In this document: positions 24,379-31,244 of the stretch, in pieces
How positions within the stretch are numbered: position 1 is the first letter of the stretch
Layout of the letters: each line of letters begins with the position of its first letter
From: DAORHV01 sp964448405
GTDB lineage: Bacteria; Patescibacteriota; Gracilibacteria; Peribacterales; Peribacteraceae
DNA length: 64,000 nucleotides
Assembly: GCA_964448405.1 (NCBI GenBank)
Contig: CAYUVW010000001.1
Span: 1 to 64,000 of the forward strand
Reading direction: 5' to 3'
Translations under genes and position numbers: made by a program
Notes under the pieces: generated by a model
The model's database searches: none
Told to the model about the DNA's origin: nothing
What the model saw: the letters and a program-made list of their open reading frames with translations, nothing else

Positions 24379-25041
24379 ATGAAGCACCCTTTTCTTGTGA
24401 CAGGCATTCTCTCGTTGCTGCTGCTCTCTGCTTGCAATGGCGCAAGTGAGGCCGCAACGCAGTACCAACAAGGCCTGAAATACTGGCAGGGAGATGGTGT
24501 CGTTGCCGACGGAGCGAAGGCGGTGCAATTGTTCACGAGCGCAGCCGATGCCGGAAATGCCGATGCTCAGCTGACTCTTGGCTATCTGTATATGAAAGGC
24601 GAAGGCGTGGAGATGAACGCGGAAAAAGCCACCGAGTTATTCGTGAAGGCAGCCAAGCAGGGTGGACGCGATGCTCAGTACAACGCCGGTCTTGCCTATG
24701 CGCGCGGAACGGGTTCGACGCTGAATTATGTCGAGGCCCTCAAATGGTTCAAGCTTGCTGCCGAACAAGGTGATGTCGGCGCGCAGTACAACGTTGGTGT
24801 CATGCTTGCCAATGGCGAAGGCGCCCCCAAGGATCTCGTAGGATCGTATGTCTGGTTTACGTTGGCCGTTGAAGGAGGCGATGCCGAGGCTTCTGAAAGC
24901 CAAAAGAGCATTGAGTCTGCACTGACGCAGGAGCAAATGAAAGAAGCGGAAACACTCCTGGAGCAACTGCGTGAAAGTGTGCGTCGCGCGTCACCTCCGG
25001 GATCCAAGCCCACGGTGCAAGTGAAGACGCAGTCGCTGTAA
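24379..25041 (+). CDS. Sel1-repeat lipoprotein
   Basis: A 220-residue exported lipoprotein. The N-terminus is a type II signal with a lipobox (LLLSAC, Cys about residue 19). Four or so Sel1-like repeats follow (A-x-x-G-x-x-x-A-Q-x-x-L-G-x-x-Y-x-x-G-x-G pattern, for example DAGNADAQLTLGYLYMKGEGV and EQGDVGAQYNVGVMLANGEGA, residues 25-175). The C-terminus is polar and coiled. Sel1 repeats mediate protein-protein contacts in envelope or signalling complexes. The partner is unknown. A lipoprotein implies lipoprotein maturation enzymes in this organism. Confidence 0.9.
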   Translation: MKHPFLVTGILSLLLLSACNGASEAATQYQQGLKYWQGDGVVADGAKAVQLFTSAADAGNADAQLTLGYLYMKGEGVEMNAEKATELFVKAAKQGGRDAQYNAGLAYARGTGSTLNYVEALKWFKLAAEQGDVGAQYNVGVMLANGEGAPKDLVGSYVWFTLAVEGGDAEASESQKSIESALTQEQMKEAETLLEQLRESVRRASPPGSKPTVQVKTQSL

Positions 25042-25120
25042 GCGTATCGGACGACGAGGAACTCACTTTCGCGGTCTGCGGGGAGTGCTAGGCTAATCCA
25101 TGCCCGCAAGGGCGAATGTC

Positions 25121-25154
25121 CTCCGACGCCCATGGGAAACCACGGGCGTCGGAG
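25121..25154. repeat. Strong 11-bp hairpin between the Sel1 and basic-peptide genes
   Basis: CTCCGACGCCC and its exact complement enclose ATGGGAAACCAC, which itself pairs TGG/CCA around GAAA. No T-run follows on either strand. It lies between the 3' ends of two convergent genes and may protect or end both transcripts. Confidence 0.65.
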
Positions 25155-25205
25155 TGATACTGAGAACACTCCTTCCTTGGAGCTGAACGTCGCGAGCGTC
25201 CCGGC

Positions 25206-25313
25206 TCACGACACGTTGGCAACCTTGAGCTTGCGGCGGAGCATCTTGCGCTTCCACTTCTTGAGCGCGCGACGCTTCTTGCGCTGTTCCAGGTTTGCCT
25301 TACGCAGATTCAT
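25206..25313 (-). CDS. 35-residue Arg/Lys-rich peptide, possibly ribosome-associated
   Basis: A 35-residue frame (MNLRKANLEQRKKRRALKKW... ending KLKVANVS) with 17 Lys/Arg residues arranged as one long basic helix. It is preceded by the only textbook Shine-Dalgarno sequence found in the window (GGAGGT, 7 bases before ATG). Size and composition recall tiny ribosomal proteins such as the bTHX, bL34/bL36 or COX24/AURKAIP1-domain type, without a clear match to any. A longer frame extending through this region on the same strand lacks support because it runs antisense to the pabA gene. Confidence 0.65.
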   Translation of the reverse strand: MNLRKANLEQRKKRRALKKWKRKMLRRKLKVANVS

Positions 25314-25640
25314 GGGACCGACCTCCGAAAGATGTGAGTGTGACCAGATTCCACTTGCCGCTGCCCTCGAGACTACGAGAGCAAACGCGGACGAAAGCGG
25401 ATTCCTTGTCGCCGGTGATGCGAATGAACGAGATGTCCGTAACGACCAAGAGCCCCCCGGGTGAGTGAGGGGTGCGTTGTGTGCGAGAGATTCATTTCCG
25501 TTTACACAACAACACCCCGTCCACGCAGCGTGGCCTGCTTCGACATCGTGGCGGCGCAGGAGGAGTGAGAGAGTGTCATCGGTGACTCCAAACTTTATCG
25601 ATCTCCTATCGAGAGTCAATAATATTCTTGGGAATGTGCG
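25314..25640. other. Gene-free divergent region upstream of pabA
   Basis: About 330 bases lie between the divergent basic-peptide gene and pabA. Besides the ribosome site at 25321-25326 and a small inverted repeat TCGAT-CTCCT-ATCGA (25598-25612) about 40 bases before the pabA -10, I see no credible gene or RNA. Confidence 0.5.
25321..25326 (-). promoter_or_regulatory. Shine-Dalgarno sequence GGAGGT of the 35-residue peptide
   Basis: On the minus strand GGAGGT ends 7 bases before the ATG at 25313. It decides the start of this very short gene and is exceptional in a window where most genes lack such a site. Confidence 0.75.
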
Positions 25641-25646
25641 TACAAT
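25641..25646 (+). promoter_or_regulatory. -10 element TACAAT, leaderless GTG start
   Basis: TACAAT is followed by GTGCGC and then GTG at 25653. The 6-base rule selects the second GTG as start; the first GTG (25647) abuts the -10 directly. Confidence 0.55.
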
Positions 25647-25652
25647 GTGCGC

Positions 25653-26243
25653 GTGCGCGTACTCCTCGTCGACAACTACGACTCGTTTACCTACAACTTG
25701 TACCAGCAGCTCTGCTCGCTGGGCGCCGAGGTGATCGTGGCAAAAAACGACGAGGTCAATGCAGCCGCCATCCACGCGCTGTCGCCGACGCACATCGTGC
25801 TCTCTCCCGGCCCCGGCACACCCGATGACGCAGGTGCCAGCAACGATGTCATCCGCACGTTTGCAGGTGTAATCCCCTTGCTTGGCGTGTGTCTTGGGCA
25901 CCAGTGCATCGGACAGGTATTTTCGCCGTACGGAGCCAAAAACGTTATACATGCGCCCGAACTTCTGCATGGAAAAACCAGTGCTGTCTCGCACGAGAGA
26001 AAAGGATTGATGCGCGGCGTTCCGTCGCCGTTCACCGCTGCGCGGTATCATTCGCTCATCGTGAAAGAAGTGCCGCCAATGTTCCATGCCATGTGCTGGA
26101 CGACCGCAAAAAACGGAACGAAGATTCTCATGGGCCTGATGCACGAATCGCTGCCCGTGTTCGGCGTGCAGTTCCATCCCGAGTCCTTCCTCACCAAGCA
26201 CGGCGATGTGATTCTGAAAAATTTTCTCGCTTGCCGCACATGA
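25653..26243 (+). CDS. pabA: Para-aminobenzoate synthase glutamine amidotransferase component (PabA/TrpG)
   Basis: A 196-residue class I amidotransferase that supplies ammonia to PabB. It has the start MRVLLVDNYDSFTYNL typical of PabA/TrpG, the oxyanion loop LSPGPGTPDDAG, the nucleophile elbow GVCLGHQ (Cys about residue 78), and the His-Glu pair in GVQFHPES. PabA and TrpG cannot be told apart by themselves, but the overlapping gene is PabB-type. The stop overlaps the next ATG (ATGA, 26240-26243), so the two subunits are translationally coupled. Confidence 0.9.
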   Translation: MRVLLVDNYDSFTYNLYQQLCSLGAEVIVAKNDEVNAAAIHALSPTHIVLSPGPGTPDDAGASNDVIRTFAGVIPLLGVCLGHQCIGQVFSPYGAKNVIHAPELLHGKTSAVSHERKGLMRGVPSPFTAARYHSLIVKEVPPMFHAMCWTTAKNGTKILMGLMHESLPVFGVQFHPESFLTKHGDVILKNFLACRT

Positions 26244-28225
26244 AGACGACGTTGCAGTTTTCCGCCGGCGATCCGCTCGAGTTTTTCGCGCGCATGCGTG
26301 CGTCCGAACGAAACATCGCGTACGTCACCGACGGCGGTGTCACGATCGTCGCGTGGAATCCGGTCCGTACGGCTTTTCGTCTGGAGGACATCGAAGGCGA
26401 GCACCGCCTTTGCATTGGTTACGTCGGCTATGACGATGGCGCGGCAATGATCGGCGTGCGCACGCATGCGAAGGACGATCAGCGCGTCCGGGGTACTTGC
26501 TTCCATGTCTATACGAACGCTGTGGCCATTGAAGGCCGGAGCATCAGGGTGATGGGCGACGCGCCTTTTGCCGCGCAAGTCCGCGTCATTCTCAAGCGTC
26601 CGCTCCCCGACCCGTCGCATATTTCCGTCCCGCGCTTCCGCGCCCGCATGACGAAGCAGGCCTACGCCAAAGCATTCGTGCGCGTGCAGCGCTGCATCCG
26701 TGACGGCGAGTTCTATCAGCTCAACCTGGCGCAACGGTTCGATGCCGCGTACGCAGGAGAGAGGCGCGAACTCTTTTCGTTGCTTGCCCGTCGCAACCCC
26801 GCCGCGTGCATGTCGTATTTCGAGGGGAAGGATTGCACGCTGTTGTCGCTGTCGCCCGAGACATTCGTGCGCATCGATGGCCGACGCATCGTCACGTGTC
26901 CCATTAAAGGCACCCGCCCGCGCGGCGCCACACCGGAACAAGACGCTGCGTTGCGTGAGGAGCTGCTGCAGAGCGACAAGGAACGAGCTGAATTGGCGAT
27001 GATCACCGACCTGCTGAGAAACGACGTCGGCCAAATCGCCCGCGTGGGCACCGTACGCGTGGAAGAAGCCCGCGCGATCCAGGCCAACCCGACGGTATGG
27101 CATACGCACTCGGTTGTGTCCGGCGAATTGGAAAGCGGCATGACGCCCGCAGACGTGCTAAGGCAGATGCTGCCCGGCGGCTCGATTACCGGTTGCCCAA
27201 AGAAGCGCGCGGTGCAGGAAATCGACGCATTGGAGCCGCTGAAACGCGGGCCGTACACCGGCGTGCTGTGCATGTTCCATGGTACGTTCCTGCGTTCCAG
27301 CATTCTCATCCGCACGTTGGTTGCGACGAAGAACAAGCTTTCGCTTTCGGTCGGCGGCGGCATCGTGGCCGATTCCACGCCGGAGAGCGAGTACCAAGAG
27401 ACTCTCGATAAAGCCAAAGCGTTTTTCGATCTCGCTCAGCCCAAGGCCATGACGTGGATCAACGGCAAGCCGGCTGATCCGCTGGACCCGCGCCTCAAGC
27501 TGCTCGATCCGCTGCATGCAAAAGGCAAGGCCGTATTCGAGACGCTGCGTACGTACGGCGGTGTGCCGTTTGAACTCGATGCACATCGCAAGCGCCTGGC
27601 CCGATCCGCACGCTTGCTGGGGTTCCATCTGCCGCCGTATTGCAACAATCTCGGCCGTGAAATTCTGGTTGCCGTACAGATCTGCGGCGTCGGACCACTG
27701 CGCATCAAGATTCTGGCGACGAACAAAGACGTATTGATCCAGTGTGTGCCGCTTGTCATCGATCCGGCCGTCTACAAGGGCGTCTCAGCCATGTTCATAC
27801 AGGCAGAGCGTGTTACGCCAATGGCCAAGGCGCTGCCGTACGACGTCTGCGCGCATGCCAATGCCGCCGCCCGCAAGCGCGGTCATGAAGAGGCATTGCT
27901 GCTCGACTCCGTCGGCCATGTGCCCGAAGGCGCGTATTCGAATCTCTTTTGGGTGAGTCGCGGCGTACTGCACACCGCGGACGAGCGTGTGTTGCTTGGC
28001 ATCACCCGCGCCGTGGTTCTGAAACTGGCCAAGCAACTGAAGCTTAAGGTCCGGTTCACCATGCCCGCACAGCGGGACTTACTGGAAGCCGACGAAGTGT
28101 TCATCACCAAGACCACCACCGGTCCGGTGCCGGTAACACGCATCGGGAAGACGAAGATTGGTTCTGGGAAACCGGGCGTCGTCACAAAAAAGATCTTGAA
28201 GGCATACGCCGGCTACTCGGGTTAA
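26240..28225 (+). CDS. pabB: Fused aminodeoxychorismate synthase component I and aminodeoxychorismate lyase (PabB-PabC)
   Basis: A 661-residue fusion. The N-terminal roughly 430 residues form the chorismate-binding PabB domain. The motif CPIKGTRPRG carries Lys where anthranilate synthase has Ala, which marks PabB. It also has ELAMITDLLRNDVG and an SIxGxPK-like GGSITGCPKKRA. From about residue 435 a class IV PLP aminotransferase-fold domain follows (KAVFETLRTYGG, the likely PLP Lys in MAKALPYD, GHVPEGAYSNLFWV, LGITRAVVL), which is PabC-like. Together with PabA it would convert chorismate to p-aminobenzoate for folate. Its last 4 bases overlap the convergent 148-residue gene. Confidence 0.92.
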   Translation: MKTTLQFSAGDPLEFFARMRASERNIAYVTDGGVTIVAWNPVRTAFRLEDIEGEHRLCIGYVGYDDGAAMIGVRTHAKDDQRVRGTCFHVYTNAVAIEGRSIRVMGDAPFAAQVRVILKRPLPDPSHISVPRFRARMTKQAYAKAFVRVQRCIRDGEFYQLNLAQRFDAAYAGERRELFSLLARRNPAACMSYFEGKDCTLLSLSPETFVRIDGRRIVTCPIKGTRPRGATPEQDAALREELLQSDKERAELAMITDLLRNDVGQIARVGTVRVEEARAIQANPTVWHTHSVVSGELESGMTPADVLRQMLPGGSITGCPKKRAVQEIDALEPLKRGPYTGVLCMFHGTFLRSSILIRTLVATKNKLSLSVGGGIVADSTPESEYQETLDKAKAFFDLAQPKAMTWINGKPADPLDPRLKLLDPLHAKGKAVFETLRTYGGVPFELDAHRKRLARSARLLGFHLPPYCNNLGREILVAVQICGVGPLRIKILATNKDVLIQCVPLVIDPAVYKGVSAMFIQAERVTPMAKALPYDVCAHANAAARKRGHEEALLLDSVGHVPEGAYSNLFWVSRGVLHTADERVLLGITRAVVLKLAKQLKLKVRFTMPAQRDLLEADEVFITKTTTGPVPVTRIGKTKIGSGKPGVVTKKILKAYAGYSG

Positions 28226-28668
28226 TTTCTGCCCAGCATTGCGCGAGTCAGCTGCCGCAGCGCCACTTCCGGTCCGCCCAAACGGTCGATACGTTGACGG
28301 CTGGCATCAATTTCCAGGGTCACGGCTTCCCGAGCCGCATTTTTCAGGGCTATTAGCGCCAATCGTACGGTTTCGTTCGTATCGCCGATGGCGAGCAATC
28401 CGTCATGCACGAGTTCATCGAATGCGGCCAGCGGCATGGCGGTGGCGCTGCCCCTGGTCACCAATTCCGGCAATACGGTAAGCGCTGTTCCTTCCGCGGC
28501 GGCGGCTTCCAGGAGTTGCGTCGCCCGTCCCACGCAATTTTCAATGATGATCTGCAGCCCAATGGAGCGTTCACGGTCTTCCATGGCGCGGACAAGATCG
28601 CGCGCACGCGAAATGTGCGCGCTGAGGACGGTATCACCACTCGCCCTTGGCTGTTCGGGGATATCCAT
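28222..28668 (-). CDS. Helical hypothetical protein
   Basis: A 148-residue soluble, almost purely alpha-helical, acidic protein (HISRARDLVRAMEDRERSIGLQIIIENCVGRA..., ALIALKNAAREAVTLEID). The layout resembles a small helical-bundle adaptor. No motif or family recognised. It converges with pabBC with a 4-base overlap and is divergent from galU. TAGCAT lies 9 bases before the ATG. Confidence 0.6.
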   Translation of the reverse strand: MDIPEQPRASGDTVLSAHISRARDLVRAMEDRERSIGLQIIIENCVGRATQLLEAAAAEGTALTVLPELVTRGSATAMPLAAFDELVHDGLLAIGDTNETVRLALIALKNAAREAVTLEIDASRQRIDRLGGPEVALRQLTRAMLGRN

Positions 28669-28721
28669 ATAGAGAAGATGCTACACCCAAGGAGAGTACT
28701 TTCGTCAAGAATCCTGCGTGC

Positions 28722-28727
28722 TATACT
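28722..28727 (+). promoter_or_regulatory. -10 element TATACT of galU
   Basis: TATACT (with TGC just upstream) ends 9 bases before the galU ATG at 28737. No Shine-Dalgarno sequence is present. Confidence 0.55.
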
Positions 28728-28736
28728 CCCGCACCC

Positions 28737-29561
28737 ATGAAGCTCACTCAAGCAATTCTGCCCGTTGCCGGATTCGGCACGCGGTTCCTGCCGTGGACTA
28801 AAGTCGTTCCGAAGGAACTGTTGCCCATCGGCAATGTGCCCATTATCGCGCTGCTCGTCGACGAGTGCTTAAGCGTCGGCATTACCGACATTTGTTTTGT
28901 CATCAGCCGCGGAAAGGAGGCGATTCCAGAGTATTTCGAGCAGCATCGTTCACTGGAGCGCGAACTTGAAAATCGAGGCAAGTTGCACATGCTCGAAGAG
29001 CTGAAGAAGTACGATAACGTGAATTTCCACGTGGTGTACCAAAACGAAATGAAAGGCGACGGCCACGCCATTCTGCAAGCGCACTACTGGGTGAAGACCG
29101 AGCCGGTTGCCGTGCTGTTTGGCGACGACCTTATCATCGGCAAGAAGAACGGTCTCCAGCAGCTGGTCGCCGCCTACGAAGAAGTGAAGTCCAAGCGCGA
29201 CAGCGCCTTTCTGTGTTTGCAAAAAGTGCCGGACAAGCTGGTTTCCAAATATGGCATCGTCGCAGTCGACGACGCCAAGTCCAAGGGCCGACTGAAGAGC
29301 ATTACGGGCCTTGTGGAAAAGCCGCTGCCCAAGAATGCGCCGTCAAACCTGGGTATCGTCGGCAAGTACCTTATTCCCCGCTCCACAATCGAAGTGTTGC
29401 ATCGCACGGAGGCCGGTCACTACGACAAAGAAATCCGCCTTATCGACGCACTGAAGTCGCAACTGGGTACCATGGACGTCTACGGCTACGAATTCGAAGG
29501 CCAGCGCTTGGATACAGGCACGCCGGAAGGCTACCGCGAGGCAGTGAGCGTGCTGTGCTAA
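28737..29561 (+). CDS. galU: UTP-glucose-1-phosphate uridylyltransferase
   Basis: A 274-residue nucleotidyltransferase making UDP-glucose from UTP and glucose-1-phosphate. It shows the GalU signature (ILPVAGFGTRFLPWTKVVPKE, residues 6-26 region), the FVISRGKEAI and GDGHAILQA segments, FGDDLI near residue 128, and the LVEKP and DTGTPEGY ends. The product feeds the glycosyltransferases in this window. The ATG at 28737 matches the usual start and the -10 at 28722. Length is normal for bacterial GalU. Confidence 0.95.
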   Translation: MKLTQAILPVAGFGTRFLPWTKVVPKELLPIGNVPIIALLVDECLSVGITDICFVISRGKEAIPEYFEQHRSLERELENRGKLHMLEELKKYDNVNFHVVYQNEMKGDGHAILQAHYWVKTEPVAVLFGDDLIIGKKNGLQQLVAAYEEVKSKRDSAFLCLQKVPDKLVSKYGIVAVDDAKSKGRLKSITGLVEKPLPKNAPSNLGIVGKYLIPRSTIEVLHRTEAGHYDKEIRLIDALKSQLGTMDVYGYEFEGQRLDTGTPEGYREAVSVLC

Positions 29562-29618
29562 TTTGGCCTCCAGATAGGAGAATCCATTCTTTTGTGGTAT
29601 ACTGAGGGGTATATTCTT

Positions 29619-31238
29619 ATGTCCAAAAAAAACACACCAGAAACACCCAAAAGCGGACCGCGCCACTTTGGCGAAACACTGCCGGATTTGAAAGCGGAGC
29701 AAGGCAAGAAATTGCCGACCGGTTCCGCGAAGTTGATTGCCATCGAGGCCGCCAAGGAGATTGGAAAACTGGGGTATGACCTGGTGAAATCAGGCGGTTT
29801 ACTGACACCGGTAAAGCTCGTGACGATGGCTTGGACTGCCTGGAAGGTCTACAGCACGGCCAAGGCCGAGGCGCTGCGCAAGCTGAATGAAACCTACCTC
29901 ACCGGTCGTGACGTGTGGGCCCAGGACATCATGGGCAATGTGGAAGGCGGCGAGTTCAACGTCTCGGGAAACGAGCCTGTGAAGCAGGACATCCGCGATT
30001 ACTTGCACGGTACTCCGCCTGCGCCCAGTTCACCGCTCCGTCTGCAGGTACGCACCCAGTATCGTAAGCAAAAAGAGTACGAGGCCGTCGTTGCACATCT
30101 GGAGCAACTGGAACAAGGTGCAGCTGCCGTTGCCGAGTCTCTGGCAGCCAATCCGCCGGAGCAGTCCGATGTCGCCGCGCGAGCCGAGGAGCTGAAAGCA
30201 TCGCTGACACAAGGCGAGCAGGCGTTGACGCGTGTGGCCGAAACAGCCGAAAGCACTGACTCGGCCTCGTCGGACCAGAACACCGGTGAAGACAAGCAGA
30301 AGGAGAATCGTGAAATGTTCCTTCGTCGAATCGCGGACCCCGACCGCAATCTGAGGGACAAGATGACCGAATTGCTGAGCTGGGTCGGTAACGACTTCAA
30401 GGGATACGGTGTGAGGCTCCCCGGTGTTACACGTACGGCGAATGTGTCGCCGACCTACCGCGGTGACAGTACGCCGAGTAATACGTTTCACCAATTCTCC
30501 CGTCTCGATGGCACCTTCGAGCGCAATGGAGTGCGCATTGTCTTGGACGGGGTGATTGTCGACCAGCATGGCAGTTGGTATCAAAGCGACAGTGTTCCCA
30601 GCAAAATCACCATAACGACGCCCGATGGGCAGCTTGTCGCCGAGCACCAGTTCGCCCCCGTCCGTATCTTGAAGCAAGGGCAGGAGGCGGTTACGAGTGA
30701 CCATCCGGCGATGCACCGGGAACTTTTGCAGGTGGCACAGGCCGTGGCGCAAGGCGAGCAGCCAGAGCGCCAGACCGACGCCGTCAAACGGCACACGGAA
30801 ACATTGGAGCATGCACGGGATCGTATTGCAGAGCCGCTCGACCTCACGAAAATCCTCGCCAATCACGCGGCCGATGCGCGCCATACCGTTCCCGGACTAT
30901 CTATCAAGACTGCCGAACGCCCTACCTCGATCGACGCCGAATATGCCGATACAAACGGCTATCGTCGGATCGACGGTACGGTCCGGGGTGCCGACGGCGT
31001 CACCGTTGTCTTCGACGGAGTGATTGTCGATCATTTCGGCGATTGGATGGGCAATACCAAGACTCCCAGCAAGATCACGATTACGACCCCGGGTGGCGCA
31101 CTGGAAATCCAGTGCTCGCACGGCCAAAAATATTTCATCGCGAACGAACGGTATTACGATTATCACAGGGACACACCAGAGGCGAACTACTCGGCGGGCA
31201 TCATCTTCAAGGCGCTTGAGGCGATGCGTCCTGCGTAG
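29619..31238 (+). CDS. Hypothetical protein with a duplicated C-terminal module
   Basis: A 539-residue protein without a signal peptide. The N-terminal third is helical and contains an amphipathic segment (LLTPVKLVTMAWTAWKVY). A coiled, Glu/Gln-rich middle follows. The C-terminal 260 residues contain the same module twice (about 277-345 and 436-505). Each copy reads F/Y-R-LDGTxxxxG-VxxVxDGVIVDxxGxW, then PSKITITTPxG. The repeat is too diverged for a recent duplication. No family recognised. Promoter-like hexamers TATACT and TATATT lie 15 and 3 bases before the ATG. Confidence 0.65.
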   Translation: MSKKNTPETPKSGPRHFGETLPDLKAEQGKKLPTGSAKLIAIEAAKEIGKLGYDLVKSGGLLTPVKLVTMAWTAWKVYSTAKAEALRKLNETYLTGRDVWAQDIMGNVEGGEFNVSGNEPVKQDIRDYLHGTPPAPSSPLRLQVRTQYRKQKEYEAVVAHLEQLEQGAAAVAESLAANPPEQSDVAARAEELKASLTQGEQALTRVAETAESTDSASSDQNTGEDKQKENREMFLRRIADPDRNLRDKMTELLSWVGNDFKGYGVRLPGVTRTANVSPTYRGDSTPSNTFHQFSRLDGTFERNGVRIVLDGVIVDQHGSWYQSDSVPSKITITTPDGQLVAEHQFAPVRILKQGQEAVTSDHPAMHRELLQVAQAVAQGEQPERQTDAVKRHTETLEHARDRIAEPLDLTKILANHAADARHTVPGLSIKTAERPTSIDAEYADTNGYRRIDGTVRGADGVTVVFDGVIVDHFGDWMGNTKTPSKITITTPGGALEIQCSHGQKYFIANERYYDYHRDTPEANYSAGIIFKALEAMRPA

Positions 31239-31244
31239 CGTGCT

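Noticed and set aside
25100..25186. A 28-codon plus-strand frame starting MPARANVLRR
   Set aside because: It runs across the strong 25121-25154 hairpin, which better explains the sequence; no family and low complexity.
25314..26201. A 331-codon minus-strand frame ending in the basic peptide
   Set aside because: It is antisense to pabA and the intergenic region; only the last 35 codons, preceded by their own Shine-Dalgarno site, are credible.
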